In this document: positions 8,666 to 15,118 of the stretch, piece after piece
Position numbering within the stretch: the first letter of the stretch is position 1
Layout: the number at the start of each line of letters is the position of its first letter
DNA from: an uncultured Chitinophagales bacterium
Lineage (GTDB): Bacteria; Bacteroidota; Bacteroidia; Chitinophagales; UBA2359
Direction: 5' to 3'
Length of the DNA stretch: 33,033 bases
NCBI GenBank assembly: GCA_937927195.1
Contig: CALBCY010000308.1
Coordinates: 1-33,033, forward strand
The notes under the pieces: generated by a model
Databases searched by the model: none
Seen by the model: the letters and a program-made list of their open reading frames with translations, nothing else
What the model was told of the DNA's origin: nothing
Made by a program: the position numbers and the translations under genes

Positions 8666-8703
8666 AAAAAAAGCGCTTGAAAATTAATTCAAGCGCTTTT
8701 TTT
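8666..8703 (-). terminator. Strong palindromic intrinsic terminator
   Basis: A perfect 16-bp stem (arms 8666-8681 and 8688-8703, core GCGCTTGAA/TTCAAGCGC) has a 6-base AATTAA loop. Each arm ends in seven A or T, so it can terminate in either direction. Both flanking genes are on the minus strand, so it most likely ends the transcript coming from 9295. Confidence 0.85.
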
Positions 8704-8721
8704 ATAGACTTCATAAAATTG

Positions 8722-8764
8722 AAAAAAACCGGAAGTGTTGGAACGATACTACCGGCTCTTTTTC
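8722..8764 (-). terminator. Second hairpin terminator, upstream of the strong one
   Basis: Arms CCGGAAGT (8729-8736) and ACTACCGG (8748-8755) pair with one mismatch. On the minus strand the hairpin is followed by a run of seven T. It is the first terminator met about 110 bases after the stop codon of the 8873-9295 gene. Confidence 0.65.
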
Positions 8765-8872
8765 AAGCTAAAAACATTATAACAAACAATAAATTTTTAT
8801 AGTACCTAATTATAAACTCTATTGTTATAAACTTTAAATCATATTACAATCATATTAAAATCATATTATTTT

Positions 8873-9295
8873 TTATTTGTTGGCTGCAACTTCCGCAGTT
8901 GTATTGCCAAACTCGTCATAAACTTCGACGTAGTATTTTCCTGGAACCAAACCATTGACGTCAAGAATTATTTTATCGTCCGCCTCTTTGAACTTTATAA
9001 ATCTGAACTCTCTAACTAATTGTCCTTCCACATCGAACATTAGAAATTTGTATCTAGTATTCAAGTTCTTATTAAAATAAGTAAGAAATAAGGTCTCAGA
9101 ATTTTTTAATTCAGACAATAGAATTCCCGATTTGAACAAGCAAACTTTTTCGGCTACAGATTTTTCAGGTCTGTTGTCAGTCAAAGAAAATTCATTGGTT
9201 TCATTTAGATCATTGACGGCAAGAAGATTATTTTGGCCATCAACTTCAAGAAGAGAGATTAGAATAAACGTCGTTAGTACGCAGAAGTTTTTCAT
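8873..9295 (-). CDS. Small secreted protein with a beta-rich domain resembling a T9SS sorting domain
   Basis: 140 residues, not recognised as a named family. It starts with a typical signal peptide (MKNFCVLTTFILISLLEVDG, probably cut before or near Q21). The mature part ends in a beta-rich segment, FLMFDVEGQLVREFRF followed by LDVNGLVPGKYYVEVYDEFG. This closely resembles the shape of a type A T9SS C-terminal domain (strand, 'L.P.G.Y.V.V.D' turn, strand), but here it makes up most of the protein. The final residues (TTAEVAANK) are less canonical than the usual basic end. It could be a tiny T9SS cargo, or a stand-alone copy of the domain. It is monocistronic, with two terminators downstream. 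Confidence 0.7.
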   Translation of the reverse strand: MKNFCVLTTFILISLLEVDGQNNLLAVNDLNETNEFSLTDNRPEKSVAEKVCLFKSGILLSELKNSETLFLTYFNKNLNTRYKFLMFDVEGQLVREFRFIKFKEADDKIILDVNGLVPGKYYVEVYDEFGNTTAEVAANK

Positions 9296-9785
9296 ATTTC
9301 AAATGGTTAGGTTATTAAAAGCGGGGGAGATTAAAAAAGGAAGGGGGAAAATAGAAAGTTAGTAGTGATGGTATTTTATACGGGACCACTGTCTAAGTAG
9401 TTACACTTGTCCTATAACTTTTTTTAAAATTTGTTATAACCAGCTCATTATGAGGATGAAAAAAAAAAAATTTATTTTTAGATTGCTAGCAAAGTTCATC
9501 AAGCCATTACTAGATGAGGCCAATGGTGGCTAGGCCGGATAAACATTTTACAAACCCAACAACACTTTTAAACTTGCTCTTTATATTAGCCCCCTTCGCT
9601 CCAAGCTCCAGCTTGGCTAGCGCAATTCACATCGGCTTTCAGACAACCAACCGAATTAAAATCCACAAACCACGCGAATTTCAAACTTATTTTTCAAGGT
9701 AAACTTAAACTTCATTCCACCTGAATCAATAATCCACAATCAATCAATCATTAGACTTATGCTTAGACTTTGATACTTCTCTGAC
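9296..9785. other. Gene-free stretch, no gene recognised
   Basis: 490 bases between two minus-strand genes. There is a weak inverted repeat around 9412-9438 (TATAAC/GTTATA), a small hairpin at 9601-9616 (CCAAGC with GCTTGG, 4-base loop), and a long A run near 9459-9470. The only open frame (9514-9702) has no family resemblance, signal or start context and looks accidental. Near the left end the minus strand has TAACTTTC, one base off the -7 consensus, which could serve the secreted-protein gene. Confidence 0.45.
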
Positions 9786-10445
9786 TTAAGAAGTTTTTTG
9801 TCCCAATTCGATGACAAATTTCACTAATTCAGGAACGGAATTTATACCCAATTTGCTTAGGGCATTTTTACGGTGAGTAGAAACAGTATATGGACTTAAA
9901 AACAGTTTCTCGGCGATTTTTTTAGTAGTTAGGCCATCAGCAACCAATCTGACTATTTCTTTTTCTCTTTGAGTGAGCTGTTCAAAGTTTTTTTCTTTTT
10001 GTGAAAGTTTGGCCTCCGGTTTTTCTTCTTGCATCAAAATATCAACAACCGTTTCACAATAGAATCGTCCACCTTTCAAAATGGCCTCAATGGCATTATT
10101 TAACTCATCTTCCCTGCATTCTTTTGTAAGGAAACCTTTTACTCCTGCAGACTTCATTACCTGACGAATACTTTTGGATGTATCATCAGCAGAAATAATA
10201 AGAATATTTACTTTTGGATAAGTGTGTGAAAACTTATCTATATCTTCTATATAAAAGCTATGGGGCTGATTATAATCGAGGATGATTAAATCTGGTTGAT
10301 TCAATTCCACACTTTTCTCCAGTTCTGAATAATCACTGACTACGTCCACCACCGAAAGATTTTCAGTTTGTGAAATCAGATACCTCAAGCCAACACTGGT
10401 GATGTATTGGGCATCTGCTAAAATTATTTTTATACTGGACTTCAA
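9786..10445 (-). CDS. LuxR/NarL-family response regulator
   Basis: 219 residues. The N-terminal receiver domain (5-120) has Asp11 in the acidic pocket, the phosphoacceptor Asp57 (LIILDYNQ) and Lys108 (GFLTKE). The C-terminal LuxR-type helix-turn-helix (about 152-212) has QLTQREKEIVRLVADG, TTKKIAEKLFLSPYTVSTH and RKNALSKLGI. It binds DNA as a dimer after phosphorylation. No partner kinase is adjacent: the histidine kinase at 12539-14863 belongs to the HisKA class, while NarL-type regulators usually pair with HisKA_3 kinases. It therefore looks like an orphan regulator. The candidate promoter at 10466-10473 gives a very short leader. Confidence 0.92.
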   Translation of the reverse strand: MKSSIKIILADAQYITSVGLRYLISQTENLSVVDVVSDYSELEKSVELNQPDLIILDYNQPHSFYIEDIDKFSHTYPKVNILIISADDTSKSIRQVMKSAGVKGFLTKECREDELNNAIEAILKGGRFYCETVVDILMQEEKPEAKLSQKEKNFEQLTQREKEIVRLVADGLTTKKIAEKLFLSPYTVSTHRKNALSKLGINSVPELVKFVIELGQKTS

Positions 10446-10755
10446 AGTTTATATCAATTGAATCGCAAAGATAAGCGAATTAAAGCTTAAATAATGTCTT
10501 TGAGCTTCTTCTTAATATCTTTACGGAAATTTTAAGATTTTATTTGACAACTACAACAAATCCGAACATTTAACAATGGATAGCAAATTGTAGGATCAAG
10601 CAAATATTTTGAATAATTAGACTGCTGAAACTTTTTATGGATTATTCCACATTATTAAAACCATATTCGTCTACAATTGTTCTATAAATCTTTCAATGAG
10701 ATGTCCATGATGAAATAATTTCATTCAAGGATGATACAATACTAAACAAAATCAA
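10446..10755. other. Divergent intergenic region
   Basis: 310 bases between the response regulator (-) and the DUF457 gene (+). It carries a full-match -7 element for the regulator (10466-10473). No clear plus-strand promoter pair, hairpin or small gene was seen. Confidence 0.45.
10466..10473 (-). promoter_or_regulatory. Candidate -7 element (TATCTTTG) of the response regulator gene
   Basis: The minus strand reads TATCTTTGCG, a full match to TAnnTTTG, 21 bases before the ATG. The same ten bases occur upstream of the OmpA-fusion gene (29989-29998). No TTG -33 box lies at the standard spacing, and the predicted leader is only about 10-15 bases. Confidence 0.45.
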
Positions 10756-11790
10756 TTGGATTCACTCACACAGATTACTTTAGGCGCAGCGGTTGCGGAA
10801 GCCATTGCAGGGAAAAAACTAGGAAACAAAGCCATTTTCTGGGGAGCAGTAGGAGGTACGATACCGGATTTAGACATCTTAGCCTTTCCATTTATTGACT
10901 CGGTTAAAGAATTGTCCTTTCACCGAGGTGAATCCCATGCCTTTTTCTTCATTTTGATTTTTGTTCCGATTATAGCGGCCGTGATCCATTATTTTTATCG
11001 AAATAACAAAGAAGCGGGCTATATGACTTGGTTTTGGCTTTTCTTTGGCTCTATTATAACACATCCCATGTTGGATGTTTTCACAACTTTTGGTACACAA
11101 ATCTGGTTGCCATTTAGCAGAGCCAGGGTTGCCATCGGAAGTATTTTTGTAGCAGATCCACTTTACACAGTTCCATTTCTGATCTGCGTAATTGCCGCCA
11201 GCAGATTTCACCGTTCCAATAGAAAAAGAAGAATTGTCAACTGGGTGGGTATCGGATTGAGCTCCGCCTACCTATGTTTTACCGTTTTTAATAAAATACA
11301 TGTTCAAAAAACTTTCAAAAAAGCTTTTGCGGCACAAAACATTTCATACAAAGAAGGGAGATTGATCTGCAGCCCCACCCCCCTCAACAATTTGCTGTGG
11401 CAATCTGTTGTCGAAAGTGAAAATGGATACTACATGATGTTGTATTCCATCCTGGATAAAAACATTCCGACCGACTATATATATGTCGAACGCAAGGAAG
11501 AATTGGCAGGACCAATGGCCAATACGCATGCCTTTGATGAAATAAAATGGTTCAGCGATGGCTATTACACCTTTGATCCCAGTCAAGACGGTGAAATTAT
11601 GGTCAGCGATCTAAGATTTGGAATGCTCAGTGGTTGGGAAGGCGAAGCAAGAGAATATCCCTTCAAATTTAAAGTCGAAGAAATAGACGGCAAAATTGAA
11701 TTGCAGCAATTGAGAGGAATTGAAAATTCGGAAGTTGACTTGAGTCAAGCTTTCAGTGTATTCTGGAATCGGATTTGGGGACAGAAATAA
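10756..11790 (+). CDS. DUF457/YdjM-type membrane-bound metal-dependent hydrolase
   Basis: 344 residues. The start is a TTG; it is accepted because the resulting MDSLTQITLGAAVAEA is exactly how this family begins. The conserved polar residues of the DUF457 (YdjM) family are visible: IPDLD (36-40), the H56-x4-H61 pair in FHRGESHA, and THPMLDVFTTFGTQ with H103 and D107. They sit among several membrane helices (about 62-80, 90-105, 133-146, 161-176). The C-terminal part (about 190-340) is a soluble domain rich in aromatic and acidic residues. The family is predicted to bind a metal and hydrolyse an unknown, perhaps lipid-linked, substrate. The minisatellite at 11845-12324 begins 54 bases past its stop. 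Confidence 0.85.
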   Translation: MDSLTQITLGAAVAEAIAGKKLGNKAIFWGAVGGTIPDLDILAFPFIDSVKELSFHRGESHAFFFILIFVPIIAAVIHYFYRNNKEAGYMTWFWLFFGSIITHPMLDVFTTFGTQIWLPFSRARVAIGSIFVADPLYTVPFLICVIAASRFHRSNRKRRIVNWVGIGLSSAYLCFTVFNKIHVQKTFKKAFAAQNISYKEGRLICSPTPLNNLLWQSVVESENGYYMMLYSILDKNIPTDYIYVERKEELAGPMANTHAFDEIKWFSDGYYTFDPSQDGEIMVSDLRFGMLSGWEGEAREYPFKFKVEEIDGKIELQQLRGIENSEVDLSQAFSVFWNRIWGQK

Positions 11791-11844
11791 TTAGCAAAAG
11801 AATAAAGGATTTGAGTACCCGTATTTTTCCAAAATCAAAAAACA

Positions 11845-12324
11845 GCTTTGTTTTTGATCTTAGCTGCTTTCTTTTGATCTTATGTGCTTTCTTTTGGTCT
11901 TATGTGCTTTCTTTTGGTCTTAGCTGCTTTCTTTTGGTCTTAGCTGCTTTCTTTTGATCTTAGCTGCTTTCTTTTGATCTTATGTTCTTTCTTTTGGTCT
12001 TATGTGCTTTCTTTTGGTCTTAGCTGCTTTTTTTTTGGTCTTAGCTGCTTTCTTTTGGTCTTAGCTGCTTTCTTTTGATCTTAGCTGCTTTCTTTTGATC
12101 TTATGTGCTTTCTTTTGATCTTATGCGCTTTCTTTTGATCTTAGCTGCTTTCTTTTGATCTTATGCGCTTTCTTTTGATCTTAGCTGCTTTCTTTTGGTC
12201 TTAGCTGCTTTCTTTTGATCTTATGTGCTTTCTTTTGATCTTATGTGCTTTCTTTTGGTCTTAGCTGCTTTCTTTTGATCTTATGTGCTTTCTTTTGGTC
12301 TTATGTGCTTTCTTTTGGTCTTAT
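11845..12324. repeat. Minisatellite: about 24 tandem copies of a 20-bp unit
   Basis: On the plus strand each unit is a 16-base core CTTTCTTTTGRTCTTA (R is A or G) followed by a 4-base cassette: GCTG, TGTG, TGCG or once TGTT. Spacing is constant at 20, except for a single extra T near 12031 and a slightly different first unit. There are no unique spacers. The unit is not a multiple of three and no believable gene runs through it. It lies between the 3' ends of the convergent DUF457 and histidine kinase genes. Part of the array (units 2-6 and 7-12) shows the same order of variants, which suggests larger segmental duplications. The last copy is capped by an inverted repeat at 12312-12333. Confidence 0.95.
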
Positions 12325-12333
12325 GACCAAAAG
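12312..12333. other. Perfect hairpin closing the minisatellite
   Basis: CTTTTGGTC (12312-12320) is followed by TTAT and then GACCAAAAG (12325-12333). This is a perfect 9-bp stem made from the last repeat core and an inverted copy of it. No T run follows on either strand, so it is not a standard intrinsic terminator. Confidence 0.8.
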
Positions 12334-12465
12334 TGGGGGGTCATTGTTGATTAATAGGCCACTTAAACTAGGCAGTTTTATTTCGTATTATAAAAGTTGA
12401 GGAGAGGTCCTTTGAAAACAATACTAAAGGAAAGCCATGATTTGTCTGGTATTCAAACAATGGAT

Positions 12466-12530
12466 AAAATGTGGCAATGAGTAAAAATAAATAACTTAGT
12501 AATTCATTCATCTTCACATTGCCACATTTT
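12466..12530 (-). terminator. Long-loop inverted repeat after the histidine kinase gene
   Basis: AAAATGTGGCAATG (12466-12479) pairs perfectly with CATTGCCACATTTT (12517-12530), giving a 14-bp stem with a 37-base loop. On the minus strand it begins 8 bases after the histidine kinase stop codon and ends in a short T stretch. It is a probable transcript end. The unusually long loop leaves open a binding site or small RNA element. Confidence 0.5.
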
Positions 12531-12538
12531 TTCGTTTG

Positions 12539-14863
12539 TTAATTCTCTGGCTTTAAACTTTTCTTTATCGTGAAATAAAATGTCGAGCCTTTTCCCAATT
12601 CAGATTCAACCCATATTTCACCAGAATGCTGTTCAATAATTCTTTTACAGATTGCTAAGCCTATACCAGTTCCAACGTATTTTTTGTTGTTGGGTACTTT
12701 TTTGAACAAGGAAAATATGCTAGAGAAATATTCTTCTGGAATGCCAACACCATTGTCGCTGACACTAAATTGCCAGTGATTAGGCTTTGCCACTGCGTCA
12801 ATATTTATGACGGGTTGCTGGTTTTCTATTCCAGAACTAAACTTAATAGCATTGGCAACCAAGTTCTGTAAAAGCTGACAAATTCTTTGCTGCTCTGCTA
12901 CAATCGTTGCAGGAACATTGTGTGAAATATTAATCTGAGCATGACTTTCAACAATGGTTTTCATCAAGTTGCTTGTCATTATATTAAATACATCCTTGGT
13001 TTTTATTTCATAAAAATGGTATTCTCCTTCATTGACCCTTGAATAATCAAGCAAGCTGCTGATCAAACTGTCCATTCTTTTTCCACCGTTTACGATAAAA
13101 TCGAGGTACTCTTTTCCAATTTGATCAACCTTATCGGCATAATTTTTATTCAAGAGTTGAGCAAAGCCCATAATATTTCTCAATGGCTCTTTCAAATCAT
13201 GAGAGACGATGTAGGCAAAATTTTCCAATTCCCTATTCGAATCAATGTATCGCTCAAGCGTTAGTTTTTTCTCATTCAATTCCTCTACATTAACCCTCAA
13301 TTGTGATTCGACCTTTTTTATATCAGTAACATCCTGGATGATGACCATTGCTTGCAAAATCTCACCATCAGATTCTCTCATCGGAATGGTCTTCACATAG
13401 TAATGAACATCTCTAAAGCTTACTTCAAATATTCCGAGTAACCCTTGAATTGCTTCACCAAAACGTCTATCCAACTCTTGCGCAATTTTAAGGTCATCTA
13501 TTATATTGATAGGTGTTCCTCCAAGAATGTCTTCTTTTTCCTTGCCGAACATTTCAAAGTAATTACCCTCCACTAAAATCACCTCATGTTTGCGGTTGAA
13601 AAGTAATACAGATGTTCCCTGAGTATTTCTAATAATTGAACGATACAGGCGCTCATTTTTAACAATTTCTTCTTTTATCTCGACCAACTCTGTTACCTCT
13701 CTACCTTCCAGAATCATTAAAGTCACCTCTTCATTTTCATCCAAAGAAAAAGGCTTTAATGAAAAATCAAAAGTTAGCTTTTCCCTAGAATTCTCTTTTT
13801 CAAATATTTCACTGAAACGCTTTAATTCTTTGCTCTTATTGACTTCAGAAATAAAAGATTGAATTTGCATTCCGGCAATTTCAGTTTTGTTCCAAAATCC
13901 GCAGTCCCAAATAACTTTGCCTTTATCATTTTCTAAATCAATCTTTAACACCTCAGTAGAAGTATCGTTTGCTTCAACTATTTCACCTTTAGAATTCAAT
14001 ACAAAGGCTACATCAAAAGTATTGTTGAAAAGCGCCTTGAATTTCTTAACGCTTTGTTCTAATTTTCGCTGGCTCTTCTTTCTGTCTGAAATATCTCTGA
14101 CAATGGTCAACCACCATTTGCGATCCTCCAATTCCAACAAAGAAACGACGACCTCCGCATCAAACAGCTCTCCACTTTTGCGTTGATAAACCCAATCGTA
14201 AAATTTATTACCTCCCTGCTTGGCAAGCATTTCCTCCCGAATGGCTTGATACTTATCACTGGACTTTTGACCGTCAGGTTGAAATTCTGGACTAAATTTC
14301 AGAACCCCTCCATCTAACAATTCAGCCTCACTAGCTTCAAACATTTTAGCCACACTACCATTACATTCAACGGCTGAAGTATTTTCAAATCCACTCAAAA
14401 ATATTCCATCAAGGGTATTGTCAAAAATACCTCTGTATTTGGTGTATTCAATATGATCAAGCATTTTTGATGATCTTACTACATCCATACCATTGTTTGA
14501 TTCAATCTGTGAATTACCACAATTCGAAAAACTCAATAAATAATTTTGGGAATTTTCTTGACTCCTACTCAATTCAAAATCAAAGGACTTACCATTTTTT
14601 TCACAAAGAGACTTCCATTTAATTCTCGTTTCGGTGTTACCACCCAATTCCTCAAGTTTCCCATTTAGGGAATCGAGTGTCATTTTAGAAAAGATCTTTG
14701 TTAAGTTTGGTTTGGAATCCAAAGGAATTTTCGCTAATTCTTGCTTAGCTTTTGGAGAAAAATAGACCAAAGAATAGGTACTATCAAATATCAATATTGA
14801 TGGCAGATATCCACTCAAAGCTGCCAAATCATAGTCTTGTTTATCTATAAAAACTGAATCCAT
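12539..14863 (-). CDS. Multi-PAS sensor histidine kinase
   Basis: 774 residues with no obvious membrane helix, so probably a cytoplasmic sensor. Four PAS-like segments can be made out: about 15-105, 140-260 (ending TIVRDISDRKK), 270-400 (FVLNSKGEIVEAND) and 405-520 (ending VIIQDVTDIKK). The HisKA dimerisation domain carries the phosphoacceptor His555 in YIVSHDLKEPLRN. The ATPase domain has the N box QNLVANAIKFS (666-676), G1 SDNGVGIP around Asp703 and G2 GTGIGL (731-736), so it should be catalytically complete. There is no fused receiver and no adjacent response regulator; this layout is common in phytochrome-like PAS kinases of Bacteroidota. The signal is unknown. The ATG at 14863 is the only good start. 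Confidence 0.93.
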   Translation of the reverse strand: MDSVFIDKQDYDLAALSGYLPSILIFDSTYSLVYFSPKAKQELAKIPLDSKPNLTKIFSKMTLDSLNGKLEELGGNTETRIKWKSLCEKNGKSFDFELSRSQENSQNYLLSFSNCGNSQIESNNGMDVVRSSKMLDHIEYTKYRGIFDNTLDGIFLSGFENTSAVECNGSVAKMFEASEAELLDGGVLKFSPEFQPDGQKSSDKYQAIREEMLAKQGGNKFYDWVYQRKSGELFDAEVVVSLLELEDRKWWLTIVRDISDRKKSQRKLEQSVKKFKALFNNTFDVAFVLNSKGEIVEANDTSTEVLKIDLENDKGKVIWDCGFWNKTEIAGMQIQSFISEVNKSKELKRFSEIFEKENSREKLTFDFSLKPFSLDENEEVTLMILEGREVTELVEIKEEIVKNERLYRSIIRNTQGTSVLLFNRKHEVILVEGNYFEMFGKEKEDILGGTPINIIDDLKIAQELDRRFGEAIQGLLGIFEVSFRDVHYYVKTIPMRESDGEILQAMVIIQDVTDIKKVESQLRVNVEELNEKKLTLERYIDSNRELENFAYIVSHDLKEPLRNIMGFAQLLNKNYADKVDQIGKEYLDFIVNGGKRMDSLISSLLDYSRVNEGEYHFYEIKTKDVFNIMTSNLMKTIVESHAQINISHNVPATIVAEQQRICQLLQNLVANAIKFSSGIENQQPVINIDAVAKPNHWQFSVSDNGVGIPEEYFSSIFSLFKKVPNNKKYVGTGIGLAICKRIIEQHSGEIWVESELGKGSTFYFTIKKSLKPEN

Positions 14864-15118
14864 AGTGCTTTTCCCCTAATCAAGTTGTTGAAATACTAAT
14901 TAAAATATCAATGCCCTATGTAAGACGACTAATTGAATAGGTATTTTAACCCAAAAGCAAATTGAAACAATGTTGCTGCTTTCCAATTTTTGCATTCTTA
15001 CGCATTGCACATTAATAGATAGCAAAAATTATGCCTATAATCGGAAATCAGAGGTAAAGAAAAGCAGCAGTATTAACATGAATAAAAATCAAAATATGAA
15101 GAAACCATTTTCATCCAT

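Larger units (their letters stand above)
8430..8872. other. Gene-free region with promoter and two hairpin terminators
   Basis: No coding frame is recognised. The left end carries a candidate promoter for the Wzz-like gene. The right half carries two hairpins followed by T runs (listed separately), which should end transcripts of the small secreted-protein gene at 8873-9295. Confidence 0.6.

Noticed and set aside
9514..9702. 62-codon open frame in the gap between the secreted protein and the response regulator
   Set aside because: No family resemblance, no signal or domain, poor start context; it looks accidental.
10879..11211. 110-codon minus-strand frame inside the DUF457 gene
   Set aside because: It is an antisense shadow of a well-supported gene and has no recognisable features.
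11775..11957. Open frame of 60 codons entering the minisatellite
   Set aside because: It overlaps the end of the DUF457 gene and translates the repeat into a hydrophobic low-complexity string; the 20-bp unit is not a multiple of three and there is no start context.
11845..12324. CRISPR array
   Set aside because: The units are contiguous with no unique spacers, the unit is only 20 bp, and no cas genes are in the window.
9786..14863. Two-component pair of the LuxR-type regulator and the multi-PAS kinase
   Set aside because: They are not adjacent, a gene and the minisatellite lie between them, and the kinase is of the HisKA class rather than the HisKA_3 class that usually serves NarL-type regulators.
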